Source: CAVSRC01 sp963830205
GTDB taxonomy: Bacteria > Pseudomonadota > Alphaproteobacteria > Rhizobiales > Kaistiaceae
DNA length: 64,000 nt
Assembly (NCBI GenBank): GCA_963830205.1
Contig: CAWHLP010000013.1
Coordinates: 62,001-126,000 of the forward strand
Reading direction: 5' to 3'
Shown here: in pieces, positions 54,530 through 63,494 of the stretch
Numbering within the stretch: position 1 is the first letter of the stretch
Layout: each line of letters begins with the position of its first letter
The notes under the pieces: generated by a model
Told to the model about the DNA's origin: nothing
The model's input: the letters and a program-made list of their open reading frames with translations, nothing else
Database searches by the model: none
Translations under genes and position numbers: made by a program

Positions 54530-54597
54530 CCCACCATCTGGGCAGCAGAACACTCGCTCGGTGGGTTACGCGCCTTGGGCGCTAACCCACCCTACGT
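54497..54597. repeat. Double-hairpin palindromic element (GTAGGGTGGGTTA family)
   Basis: GTAGGGTGGGTTAG...GTAACCCACC (54500-54535) and GGTGGGTTACGCGCC...GGCGCTAACCCACCCTACG (54560-54596) are each hairpins, and the two outer arms are inverted copies of one another, so the entire 97 bases fold as one large palindrome. This resembles a mobile REP-type unit and truncates the antitoxin-like reading frame. Confidence 0.8.
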
Positions 54598-54629
54598 GCT
54601 GCTCGGCACGAATGAGGGGGCCTGCGCGA

Positions 54630-55160
54630 TCAAGCCGGGCCGTAGGTCAGCCGGACCACGTCCCCGGCGATCACGTCGCTGCCCAACAGGCGGAGCGGCG
54701 GCCGGGGGCCGGCGAAGAACGGCTTGCCGCGACCCACCACGACGGGGCAGAGGTAGAGGCGATACTCGTCGATGAGGCCAAGCTCGCTCAGACTGTGCGC
54801 CAGTTCCGGTCCGGCGACGTCGATCTCCCCCGTCAGCTCCGCTTTCAGCCCGCGTATCACCGTCTCGATGTCGTCCGAAACGAGGGTGGCGTTGGGGCCG
54901 ACCGACGTCAGCGAGCGCGACACCACCCATTTCGGCTGGCTCCGCCACGCCGCGGCGAAGTCGCGCTCCTCGGCGACCCACTCAGGCAGGTCGTCGTCCC
55001 AGTAGCGCATGACCTCGTACATGCGGCGCCCGTAGACGCTGCCTGTCAGGCTTGCCACCAATTCGATGAAGTGACGGAAGAGCGCTGGCCCCGGCGCGAA
55101 CTCCATGTGGTCGACGTAGCCGTCCAGGGACTGCATCATTCCGAAGACCAGCTTCGCCAT
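54630..55160 (-). CDS. Dihydrofolate reductase-family protein (RibD C-terminal domain)
   Basis: 176 residues. MAKLVFGMMQSLDGYVDH, YGRRMYEVMRYWDDD, DIDVAGPELAHSLSELGL-like segment and RLYLCPVVVGRGKPFF are typical of YyaP/RibD_C proteins with NADPH-binding DHFR fold. No deaminase domain, so a small reductase of unknown substrate. Separate transcription unit from the MoaD-like gene (27 bases upstream). Confidence 0.85.
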   Translation of the reverse strand: MAKLVFGMMQSLDGYVDHMEFAPGPALFRHFIELVASLTGSVYGRRMYEVMRYWDDDLPEWVAEERDFAAAWRSQPKWVVSRSLTSVGPNATLVSDDIETVIRGLKAELTGEIDVAGPELAHSLSELGLIDEYRLYLCPVVVGRGKPFFAGPRPPLRLLGSDVIAGDVVRLTYGPA

Positions 55161-55187
55161 GCGGCCTGTCCGTTCGAGGTTGCTGCC

Positions 55188-55496
55188 TCACCCGCCGCTG
55201 ATCGCGGTCAGGACGAAGACTTGCGCGCCGGGGCGGAGCGGCGTGTCGAGCGCCGCCCGTTCCCCGTCGACGAAGACGTTCATGTGGCGGCGGATCGCCG
55301 GTGTCGAATCGACGATGCGGTCGCCCATCCCCGGCCAGTCCGCGTCGAGCGCCGCCACCATCTCGCGGATGCTCCCCGCCTGAACGGTGAGCCGCCGCGG
55401 CACGCCCGGAAACAGGTAGGTCAAGGCGCCGGCGAGCGTCACCGTCACGCTTGTCCCGGCGCCTTCGGTCGCCGCATGGGCGTTCGGCGCATCCAT
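55188..55496 (-). CDS. MoaD/ThiS-family ubiquitin-like sulfur carrier protein
   Basis: 102 residues from ATG 55494-55496. TVTLAGALTYLFPGVPRRLT opens a beta-grasp fold, with RRHMNVFVDGE in the middle, and the C-terminus is TAISGG, the free di-glycine needed for adenylation and thiocarboxylation. It lies 5 bases after the BNR-repeat gene and is co-transcribed with it. No moaE, thiG or activating-enzyme gene is close, so the sulfur acceptor is unknown. Confidence 0.85.
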   Translation of the reverse strand: MDAPNAHAATEGAGTSVTVTLAGALTYLFPGVPRRLTVQAGSIREMVAALDADWPGMGDRIVDSTPAIRRHMNVFVDGERAALDTPLRPGAQVFVLTAISGG

Positions 55497-55501
55497 CGCG
55501 C

Positions 55502-56580
55502 CTACTCCACCACCATCGTCTCGACCGAGAGGATGGTCGGCAGGTTTTCGGCCACGGCCGTCCAGCTCTCGCCTTCGTCGGCGCTGGCATAGAGCGTGCC
55601 CGACGAGGTGCCGAAATAGACGCCGGCGGGGTCGAGCCGGTCGGTCGCCATCGCCTGGCGCAGCACGCCGTAGAAGACGTTCTCCTGCGGCAGGCCCTGG
55701 CGCATGTCCTGCCAGGTGGCGCCGCCGTCGCGCGTCCGCCACACCGCGGCCTTGGCGTCGGGCACGAAGCGGCCGCGGATGTCGCCGTTGAGCGGCAGCA
55801 GGAACAGCGTCTCGGGATCGCGCGGGTGCGCCGCCGCCGGGAAGCCGAAGGTCGAGGGCAGGCCCGCCTCGATGCTCTGCCAGCTCATCCCGCATCGTCC
55901 GAGCGATACATGCCGCAATGGTTCTGCTGGTAGAGCCGGTCGGTCATCCCCGGCGCCTTGACGACGCAATGCACGCACTGGCCGAATTCCGGGTAGCGCT
56001 GGTCCTCCGGATTGAAGTCGGCGCGGGTGCCCTTGTTGCGCGGCTCCCAGGTCTTGCCGCCGTCGGCCGAATGGAAGACGCCGGCTGCCGAGATGCCCAC
56101 CCACATCCGGTCGTGGTTGTCCGGGTCGATCACCAGCGAATGCAGGATCAGCCCGGCGCCGCCCGGGTTCCATTGGGGTCGCGTCGGGTGGTCGCGCAGG
56201 CCCTTGACCTGTTCCCACGTCTGGCCGCCGTCGCCCGAGAGGAACAGCCCGGCCGGCTGCACGCCGGCATAGACGTAGCCATTGGCGACGCCCAGGCTCC
56301 AGCCGGAGACGATCGGCTCCTCGCCTTCGCCATAAGCGAGCCCCGCGCTCGAATGGCTCCACGTCGCGCCGAGGTCGTCCGACCGCCACACCGCCGGCCC
56401 GAACCAGGCATTGCCGCCGGCGCCGTAGATGGTGCCGGTCCTGGGGTCGCCGACCACATGGTTCATCGGCCAGGTCTCGCAGAACGGACCGCGCAGCGAC
56501 CACGCGCGCCGGTCAGCGTCGCTTTCGGCGATGAAGACGCCCTTCTTGGTTCCAAGCAGAATCAGCACTTTGTCAGCCAT
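55502..56580 (-). CDS. BNR/WD40-like (sialidase-fold) repeat protein (frame broken by one missing base)
   Basis: 359 residues if one C is added at the run 55889-55891, joining YRSDDAG to MSWQSIEAGLPS. At least five Asp-box-type repeats (SDDLGATW, SGDGGQTWE, SADGGKTWE, TRDGGATWQ, ADEGESWT) build a beta-propeller. No catalytic sialidase Arg triad recognised, so enzymatic activity is doubtful. No signal peptide: MADKVLILLGTKKGVFIAE is cytoplasmic. It forms a gene pair with the MoaD/ThiS-like protein. Confidence 0.82.
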
Positions 56581-56801
56581 GTGCGGCTTCCTCCCCTTGC
56601 GTTCGGCACGGCCTTCAACAGGACGACGACGAACGGCCGCGCAGCCATTCGACATGGAATTGTTCTTTTTATCATGGTGGCGGCCGGACCGCACAGCGCC
56701 GCCGGCACCCCGCGCTTTTTCCCGCGCGCAAGGCTTGATTGCCCTGCGCCTTCAATGGGAAGGGTAGAGCCAACCAAAACGGCATGCGGGGGAAACGCAC
56801 C

Positions 56802-57566
56802 ATGAAATACGGCGCCATCTATCCGAGCCTCAAGGGCCGCACGGTGCTGGTCACCGGCGGCGGTTCGGGCATCGGCGAATCGATCGTCGAGCACTTCGCC
56901 GCGCAAGGGTCGAAGGTCGCCTTCATCGATATTCAGGAGAAGGAATCGAAGGCCCTCATGGCCCGGCTGAAGCGCAAGCGCCAGAAGGTCCACTTCGAGC
57001 ACGCCGACCTCACCGACATCGCAGCGATCAGACGAGCCGTCGCCAATGTACGCAAGGTCTTCGGGCCGATCACCATCCTGGTCAACAACGCCGCCCATGA
57101 CGAGCGCCACACCCTCGATGAGGTGACGCCGGAATATTTCGACGAGCGCGTCGCGGTGAACCTCAAGCACCAGTTCTTCACCATCCAGGCAGTCGCGCCC
57201 GACATGAAGAAGGCCAGGAACGGGTCGATCGTGAACATCGGCTCCAATTCGTGGATGGTCGCTCATGGCGGCATGCCGGTCTATACGATGGCCAAGGCCG
57301 GCGTGCTCGGGCTCACCCGCGGGCTCGCCCGCGAGCTCGGCAAGTACAACGTCCGCATCAATCACATCGGCCCCGGCTGGATCCTGACACCGCGCCAGCT
57401 CAAGCTGTGGGCGACGCCGGAATCCCTCGAACAGCTCATGAAGGACCAGTGCCTCCAGCGCCAGCTGAAGGGCGACGATATCGCCCGCGCCGTGCTCTTC
57501 TTCGCTTCCGACGAGGCCTCCGCCGCCACCAACCAGACCTACGTCTTCGACGGCGGCTGGCTGTAG
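56802..57566 (+). CDS. Short-chain dehydrogenase/reductase
   Basis: 254 residues. VTGGGSGIGESI cofactor site, NNAAH, NIGSNSWMVAHGG with the catalytic Ser and YTMAK with Tyr/Lys, C-terminal NQTYVFDGGW. Classical SDR of the sugar/polyol dehydrogenase group (e.g. L-arabinose or L-fucose dehydrogenase-like). The ATG at 56802 follows GGGGGAAA. Divergent from the BNR-repeat gene with a shared 221-base promoter region. Confidence 0.9.
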   Translation: MKYGAIYPSLKGRTVLVTGGGSGIGESIVEHFAAQGSKVAFIDIQEKESKALMARLKRKRQKVHFEHADLTDIAAIRRAVANVRKVFGPITILVNNAAHDERHTLDEVTPEYFDERVAVNLKHQFFTIQAVAPDMKKARNGSIVNIGSNSWMVAHGGMPVYTMAKAGVLGLTRGLARELGKYNVRINHIGPGWILTPRQLKLWATPESLEQLMKDQCLQRQLKGDDIARAVLFFASDEASAATNQTYVFDGGWL

Positions 57567-57922
57567 ATCGGCCGACTTTCGAATCCACTGCGGCATCTAT
57601 GGAGCCCCGCCTCCCCCCTCGAGGGGGAGGCCGGATTTCCCCGGTTTGCGTCAGCAAACCGGCCTTGGCAATCCGGGTGGGGGGTGCACCGTCGCGGGGA
57701 GGCAGGGCCACGATGGAGCCGGCCGCGCCGGCGCAGGCACGAGGCCGAATTCCCGCGCACGCAGCGCGCGCGTGTAAATTGGATTTGGTGTCGCCGTGGA
57801 AGGTGGATCGGCTGCTGGGGTTCCCATAAACCTTTCGTCAAATTGCGCCCGGCCGCTGGCGGTTTCTTAAGCGCTCGGCGCCATTATCGGCCGGTTCGCC
57901 CTGTTGAGCCGGAACTCGTGGC
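57567..57922. repeat. 356-base intergenic region with REP-like element
   Basis: CCTCCCCC-CTCGA-GGGGGAGG (57610-57630) and CCGGTTTGC-GTCA-GCAAACCGG (57641-57662), then GGGTGGGGGGTGCACC. The remaining 240 bases hold no recognised gene. An AT-richer stretch at about 57770-57870 (CATAAACCTTTCGTCAAATT) may carry the promoter of the protease gene. Confidence 0.65.
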
Positions 57923-58484
57923 GTGCTTGGTCGCGTTGTCACCTTCGCCGTGGTCCTGTCGGCGCTCGCCGTCGCCGCGCCGCGGCTGGCGCCGGTGCTT
58001 CTGTCGGCGGTCGTCCACCCCGCCGGCGATGCGGTCGCAACGGACGCAGCACCCGCCGTGCACTCCGCCGCCCTGCCGCCGCCTCCGCCCCGACAGCCGC
58101 CCACACGAAACCACCCGCCGGGTGGCGCTCAGCGCCAATGCCGAGGGGCACTACGTTGCCGATGCCGTCATCGACGGCGGCCGCGTGGCGGTCATGGTCG
58201 ATACCGGCGCCACCGCGGTCGCCCTCACCGACGCGACGGCGCGGCGGCTCGGCATCCATCCGGCGGCGAGCGACTATCGCGAGCGCCTGTCGACCGCCAA
58301 CGGGGTCGTCCTGGCGGCGCGCGTCACCCTCGACGAGGTCCGCCTCGGCAATGTCGCGCTGCGCGACGTCACCGCGGTGGTCGTGCCCGGCGGCGCGCTG
58401 CCGGTCGATCTTCTCGGCATGAGCTTCCTCTCCCGCCTGTCGCGATTCGAGATCGCCGGCGGCCAGCTCGTCCTCTCCCAGTAG
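57923..58484 (+). CDS. Retropepsin-like (clan AA, TIGR02281-type) aspartic protease (frame broken by one base)
   Basis: 186 residues from GTG 57923 when one C of the run 58088-58091 is removed. An N-terminal helix (VVTFAVVLSALAVAA) is followed by a proline-rich linker and the protease domain with VMVDTGATAVALT (DTGA active site) and LPVDLLGMSFL. Periplasmic-facing single-domain protease that works as a dimer; widespread in Rhizobiales, role unknown. Confidence 0.82.
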
Positions 58485-58505
58485 CCGAAGGCGTTCAGTC
58501 CGGTT

Positions 58506-60038
58506 ATGAGTCGCGCCATGTCAGAGCGCCCCGTCCCCACTCTCGCCCCCAACAGCTACGCCTACGAGGTGACGCCGTTGGTCAAGCCCACCGGCTTCCG
58601 CGAATATGACGCCCGCTGGTGGTACGGCATTCCCGGCGATCCGCGCCCGCCCGAGCTCAACCTCAAGGGGGTGACCGCGCTCGGCCTCGGCCTCGGCACG
58701 CTGCTCCACGAGCTCGGCGCCGGCCCCGACGTGGTCACCGGCCACGACTACCGCTCCTATTCGGCAGCCATCAAGGCGGCGCTCGCCAATGGCCTCGTCG
58801 CCGCCGGCTGCCGGGTCCACGACATCGGCCTGGCGGTCACGCCGATGGCCTATTTCGCCCAGTTCGCCCTCGACGTGCCGGCGGTCGCCCAGGTCACCGC
58901 CTCCCACAACGAGAACGGCTGGACCGGCATCAAGATGGGCGCCGCCCGCCCGCTCACCTTCGGCCCCGACGAGATGGCGCGCTTCCGCGACATCGTGCTC
59001 TCGGCCGCCTTCGTCCCGCGCCCGGGCGGCACCTATATCGAGGTGCCCGACATGCGCGCCCGCTACATCGCCGACCTCACCGACCGGCCGAAATTCACCC
59101 GGCGGGTGAAGGCGGTCGTCGCCTGCGGCAATGGCACCGCCGGCGCCTTCGCTCCCGATGTGCTCGCCGCTCTCGGCGTCGATGTGGTGCCGCTCGACGT
59201 CGATCTCGACTGGACCTTCCCGCGCTACAATCCGAACCCCGAGGACCTCGAGATGCTGCACGCCATCGCCGATGCCGTGCGCGCCTCGGGCGCCGACATC
59301 GGCCTCGGCTTCGATGGCGATGGCGATCGCTGTGGCGTCATCGACGAGACCGGGGCGGAGATCTTCGCCGACAAGGTCGGCGTGCTCGTCGCCCGCGACC
59401 TGTCGACACGTCACAAGGCGGCGACCTTCGTCGTCGACGTCAAGTCGACCGGCCTCTACGCCACCGACCCGGTGCTTGCAGAGAACGGCGTCACCACCGA
59501 CTATTGGAAGACCGGCCACTCCTACATCAAGCGGCGCGTGCGCGATCTGAACGCGCTCGCCGGCTTCGAGAAGTCGGGCCACTATTTCTTCAATCCGCCG
59601 ATCGGCCGCGGCTATGACGACGCCCTCATCTCGGCCATCGCCATCCTCGACCTGCTCGACCGCAATCCTGCCGCGTCGCTGTCGGCGCTCGCCGCCGGCC
59701 TCGAGCGCACCTGGTCGTCGCCGACCATGTCGGCCACCTGCCCGGACGAGGACAAGTACGCCGTCGCCGATGCCGTCACCGAACGTTTCCGCGCGCTCCG
59801 CGAATCAGGCGAGACGATCGACGGTCACGCCATCGTCGATCTCATCACCGTCAACGGCGTGCGCGCCGTCACCGACGACGGCACCTGGGGATTGGTGCGC
59901 GCCTCGTCGAACAAGCCGGAGCTGGTCGTCGTGGTCGAGAGCCCGGTGTCGGAAGCGCGCATGCGCGCCATGTTCGCCATCGTCGACACCCTGCTGCACG
60001 AGCACGCTGTCGTCGGCGGCTACAACCAGATGCTTTAG
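58506..60038 (+). CDS. manB: Phosphomannomutase/phosphoglucomutase
   Basis: 510 residues. Phosphoserine loop VTASHNENGWTGIK with S133, metal loop GFDGDGDRCG (D270-R275), sugar loop GFEKSGHYFFN, and phosphate-binding RASSNKPELVVVVE. Interconverts hexose 1- and 6-phosphates for surface polysaccharide or glycogen precursors. Start MSRAMSERP; the second Met is also possible. Followed 128 bases later by galM. Confidence 0.92.
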   Translation: MSRAMSERPVPTLAPNSYAYEVTPLVKPTGFREYDARWWYGIPGDPRPPELNLKGVTALGLGLGTLLHELGAGPDVVTGHDYRSYSAAIKAALANGLVAAGCRVHDIGLAVTPMAYFAQFALDVPAVAQVTASHNENGWTGIKMGAARPLTFGPDEMARFRDIVLSAAFVPRPGGTYIEVPDMRARYIADLTDRPKFTRRVKAVVACGNGTAGAFAPDVLAALGVDVVPLDVDLDWTFPRYNPNPEDLEMLHAIADAVRASGADIGLGFDGDGDRCGVIDETGAEIFADKVGVLVARDLSTRHKAATFVVDVKSTGLYATDPVLAENGVTTDYWKTGHSYIKRRVRDLNALAGFEKSGHYFFNPPIGRGYDDALISAIAILDLLDRNPAASLSALAAGLERTWSSPTMSATCPDEDKYAVADAVTERFRALRESGETIDGHAIVDLITVNGVRAVTDDGTWGLVRASSNKPELVVVVESPVSEARMRAMFAIVDTLLHEHAVVGGYNQML

Positions 60039-60073
60039 CCGCGCCGCCGTGCGCCCTGCCAGAAGTGCGTAGC

Positions 60074-60103
60074 AGACAATTGGGCGAATTGTTTTGTCTG
60101 ACA
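60074..60103. promoter_or_regulatory. Overlapping inverted repeats upstream of galM
   Basis: AGACAA...TTGTCT encloses CAATT-GGGCG-AATTG, and TGTC-T-GACA (60095-60103) is a perfect 4-1-4 palindrome of GntR-type form. Further GTCT repeats follow to 60130. This AT-richer patch (60070-60135) is likely the regulated promoter of galM. Confidence 0.4.
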
Positions 60104-60166
60104 TGTCGCTAATCGTCTGATGTTTGTCTATGATGAAGCGCGCCATGGCGGGACGCGGATAGAAAA

Positions 60167-61180
60167 ATGCCAGCCTTCGTCTTTGGAACGACCCCGGATG
60201 GAAATGAAATTCGCGAGATAGCGATCGCCGCCGGCGATCTGAGCGTCCGCGTCATCACTCTGGGTGCGGTCATCCGCGACATAAGGCTGGCCGGTTTCGA
60301 CCATCCGCTGGTGCTGGGCTTCGATAAGCTCGACGACTACCTCAAGCATTCGCCGAGCTTCGGCGCCGTCTGCGGCCGTTCCGCCAACCGCATCGGCCAT
60401 GGCCGCTTCGCCATCGATGGGCACCGCTATCAGCTGTCGTTGAACGAGAAGGGCCGCCATCATCTGCACGGCGGGTTTCGCGGCTTCGGTGTGCGCCCGT
60501 GGCGCCTGGTCGACTACGACGCCGCCAGCGTGACGCTGGCCATCGACAGCCCCGACGGCGAAGAGGGCTATCCCGGCGCGGTCGCCGTCAAGCTACGCTA
60601 CATCGTCGAGGCGCCGGCGACGCTGCGCTTGGAGATCGAGGCGGTGACCGATGCGCCGACGCTGGTCAACCTCGCCCAGCATTCCTATTTCAACCTCGAC
60701 GATTCGCCGACCATCCTCGATCATCAGGCGCGCATCTTCGCCGATGCCTACACGCCGACCGACGCCGACGACATTCCGACCGGAGAGATCGTCTCCGTCG
60801 CCGGTTCGGTTTACGACTTCCGCTCGCTGCGCCCGATCCGCCAGCTCCGCAACGGCGAGCGGGTGATCTTCGACAAGAACTTCGTCGTTAGCCGCGCCAA
60901 GACGGCCGCGCCGCGGCCGCATGCGCGGCTGCAATCGCAGAAGAACGGCCTCGCCCTCGACATCGCCTCGACCGAGCCCGGGGTTCAGTTCTACGACGGC
61001 TACATGATGGCGGTTCCGGTCCCCGGCCTGGAAGGGCGTCACTATGCCCCCAGTGCCGGCTGCTGCTTCGAGCCGCAGGTCTTCCCCGACGCGCCCAACC
61101 ATCCCGGCTTCCCCAGTTCGATCCTGCGGCCGGGCGAGACCTATCGGCAGTCGACGCTCTACACCTTCTCGCGCAGCTGA
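60167..61180 (+). CDS. galM: Aldose 1-epimerase (mutarotase)
   Basis: 337 residues. GAVCGRSANRIGHGRF, HLHGGFRGFGVRPW, NLAQHSYFNL (catalytic His) and GVQFYDG; APSAGCCFEPQVFPDAPNHP holds the catalytic Glu. Interconverts alpha and beta anomers of hexoses. Its own promoter region with palindromes suggests induction by sugar. Confidence 0.93.
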   Translation: MPAFVFGTTPDGNEIREIAIAAGDLSVRVITLGAVIRDIRLAGFDHPLVLGFDKLDDYLKHSPSFGAVCGRSANRIGHGRFAIDGHRYQLSLNEKGRHHLHGGFRGFGVRPWRLVDYDAASVTLAIDSPDGEEGYPGAVAVKLRYIVEAPATLRLEIEAVTDAPTLVNLAQHSYFNLDDSPTILDHQARIFADAYTPTDADDIPTGEIVSVAGSVYDFRSLRPIRQLRNGERVIFDKNFVVSRAKTAAPRPHARLQSQKNGLALDIASTEPGVQFYDGYMMAVPVPGLEGRHYAPSAGCCFEPQVFPDAPNHPGFPSSILRPGETYRQSTLYTFSRS

Positions 61181-61251
61181 AGCCGCCTTTCCGCCCGCCG
61201 CCTGATCGGGCAGGATGGCCGTGCGGCGCACCTGCCGTGGGGAGGGTGAGG

Positions 61252-62172
61252 ATGCGGAGTGTCTTGCGGGTGGCGGCACTGGCCCTGGCGGTTGTCGGCG
61301 TGGCGGCGTTGCCGGCGCGGGCCGGCTGGCGCGACGATCTCAAGGTGCTGCGCATCGGCACGGTCGCGCCCCACGGCGCCGCCTACGACATGGCCCGGCT
61401 CGAGCCGTTCCGCGCCTACATGCAGGATCGCCTCGGCCTGCCGGTCGAGATCGTCGCCACCGCCGATTATGGCGCCCTCATCGACGCCCAGGCCTCGGCG
61501 CGCGTCCAGTACGCCATCCACAGCGCCTCCAGCTACGTCACCACCGAGGCGCTCTGCGCCTGTGTCGAGCCGGTCGCGCTGCCCACTGCCTTCGACGGCT
61601 CGCACGGCTTCCATTCCGTGCTGGTCGCCCATGCCGGCGGTGCCATCGCCAGCCTCGCCGACGCCCGCGGCAAGCGCCTGGCGCTCACCGGTGCCGATTC
61701 GGTCGCCGGCCGCCTGGTGCCGCTCAAGGCGCTCGCCGCGGAGGGCATCGATGCTCGGAGCTATTTCTCCTCGCTCCTCACCGCCCCCGATCCCGAGCAG
61801 GCGATCACCATGCTGTTCACCGACGAGGCCGATCTCGCCACCGGCTGGTCGAGCCTTTCCGGCGATGCCGCCCAGGGCTACAGCTTCGGCGTCTTCACGC
61901 GCATGGTCTCGGCCGGGGCCCTGGCCATGGACCGCCTGAAGATCGTCTGGAAATCGCCGCTGATCCCGTTCGGGCCGCATGTCGTGCGCCGCGACCTGCC
62001 GGAGGAGGCGAAAACCCTGATCGCTTCCGCCCTCATGGCGATGGCCGATGCGGCGCCCGATGCGCTCGACGCCGTCGACGGCTCGAGCATCGGCGGCGGC
62101 GGCTTCGCGCCGGTGACGGCCAAGGATTATGCGGTGATCGAAGGTCTGGTGGCGCCGGCGTCCGCCGACTAG
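61252..62172 (+). CDS. PhnD-like phosphate/phosphonate-binding protein
   Basis: 306 residues with a signal peptide (MRSVLRVAALALAVVGVAAL, cut after ARA). LRIGTVAPHGAAY, FRAYMQDRLGLPVEIV and YAIHSASSYVTTEALC are typical of PhnD/PBP type 2 proteins. No PhnC or PhnE homolog follows, so it is an orphan receptor; it may serve a sensor kinase or a transporter elsewhere. ATG 61252 follows GGGGAGGG. Confidence 0.82.
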   Translation: MRSVLRVAALALAVVGVAALPARAGWRDDLKVLRIGTVAPHGAAYDMARLEPFRAYMQDRLGLPVEIVATADYGALIDAQASARVQYAIHSASSYVTTEALCACVEPVALPTAFDGSHGFHSVLVAHAGGAIASLADARGKRLALTGADSVAGRLVPLKALAAEGIDARSYFSSLLTAPDPEQAITMLFTDEADLATGWSSLSGDAAQGYSFGVFTRMVSAGALAMDRLKIVWKSPLIPFGPHVVRRDLPEEAKTLIASALMAMADAAPDALDAVDGSSIGGGGFAPVTAKDYAVIEGLVAPASAD

Positions 62173-62194
62173 CTGGCTCCAGCTAGCGTCCGGC

Positions 62195-62780
62195 TCACGT
62201 GCAGGAGGTGTAGCTCGTCGTGGTGACGCATTCGCTCAGGCGCGGCTTCAGGTAATAGGTGCTGGAGAGGTCGAAGGAGCCGGTCAGCACGTAGCCGATC
62301 GCCGGTGTGAAAGGATAGTGGGCAGAGGCGAGCACCACCCAGGAATTTGCCACTGCGATCGCCGAGGGCAGCGTCACGGTCGCACCGACGGTGAGCGCGG
62401 TTGCGTTGCGGGCGGTGCTCCACACAACGGTCGCCTTGCCGCTGCTGTTGATCTTGATCTGCGATACCGTGATCTGCAGGCTATCGACCGTATAGGGCGC
62501 CATCACCGACGACGAAGCGTCGAGGATGTTGGTGAAATCGGAGCCGGTCAGCGACTTGGTCTGGGTCACCAGGTCGGCCAGCGTGCTGGTGACGTGCGAG
62601 ACCTTGCGGTTGATGCTCAGCGCCTCGCTGACCTGGATGCCGCCGATATAGAGCGTCAGCATCAGCGGCAGGATCAGCGCGAACTCGACCGCCGAGACGC
62701 CGGTGCGGTCGTCCGCGAGCCCGGCGAACGGGAGCCGGCGGACCAGGCGCTGCCAGGGCAGTGTCTGCCAGCTTCACCAT
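62195..62780 (-). CDS. TadE/TadG-like pseudopilin (frame broken by one base)
   Basis: 194 residues after removing one base near 62768-62771, joining MVKLAD to LPWQRLVRRLPFAGLAD. GVSAVEFALILPLMLTLYIG is the TadE membrane motif with the conserved E next to the hydrophobic stretch; an extracellular domain follows. ATG at 62778-62780 overlaps the end of the upstream TadE-like gene, so the two are co-translated. Minor pilin of the Flp/Tad system. Confidence 0.82.
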
Positions 62781-63340
62781 GAGAAGGGCTCGTTGCGGAA
62801 GGCCGCCGTGGCGACCAACAGATGGGTACCGTCGGGCATGTTGGCGAGGTTGTTGCCGAGGCCGGTCACGAAGGTCGGCCACTCGTAGTAGGTGCGCACC
62901 ACCACGATGTCGCCGCCGTGGCCGGTGTTGTAATTCTCGGTGACCTTGAGGTTGCCGTCGGCGTCGACCGGCGTGCCCAGGTTGATGGCATCGAAATTCG
63001 AATACTTCTCCACGTCGACCTTGAGCTTGGAGCAGTCGAGCAGCGCCCCCATCTCGTCGCAGATCGCGGTCTTGAAGGCCGAGGCGCTCATTCCCTCTTC
63101 CTGCGCCTGGCCGGTGCGGATCAGCCGCGACGCGCTCGACACGGCGGTGTCGAGGGCCTGGTCGGCGAAGAACAGCAGCGCCGTCTCTATGATGGCGAAC
63201 ATGAGCGCGAAGAACGGCGTCGCAACCAGCGCGAACTCGACCACGGTGGCGCCATCCTGATTGCGGCGGAAGCGCGCCAGTCCGCTGCGCTCGGACAGGT
63301 TCCGGGCGAAGGCCATGGTTCTTGCGAAGGTTGATGCCAT
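62774..63340 (-). CDS. TadE-family pilus assembly protein
   Basis: 188 residues. An N-terminal basic tail is followed by GATVVEFALVATPFFALMFA (TadE motif with VEF), then an extracellular domain with AICDEMGALLDCSKL containing two cysteines likely to form a disulfide. Co-translated with the TadE/G-like gene that follows. Confidence 0.86.
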   Translation of the reverse strand: MASTFARTMAFARNLSERSGLARFRRNQDGATVVEFALVATPFFALMFAIIETALLFFADQALDTAVSSASRLIRTGQAQEEGMSASAFKTAICDEMGALLDCSKLKVDVEKYSNFDAINLGTPVDADGNLKVTENYNTGHGGDIVVVRTYYEWPTFVTGLGNNLANMPDGTHLLVATAAFRNEPFSW

Positions 63341-63494
63341 GAACAAGCGACCCCGCCAAATCGGACGGCGCATACGGTCCCGCGTCTTGGCTCGATTCCT
63401 AGCCGGTAACGATTGAGAAACCGTTGCGCGCCTTGCGGAAAAGCCGCGAAGCCGCCTTAACCTTTCGCTAACCCTGTTGGTCGGGCCCGCAGCT

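Noticed and set aside
54630..55160. RibD riboflavin biosynthesis enzyme
   Set aside because: Only the reductase-type domain is present; there is no deaminase domain and no rib genes are nearby.
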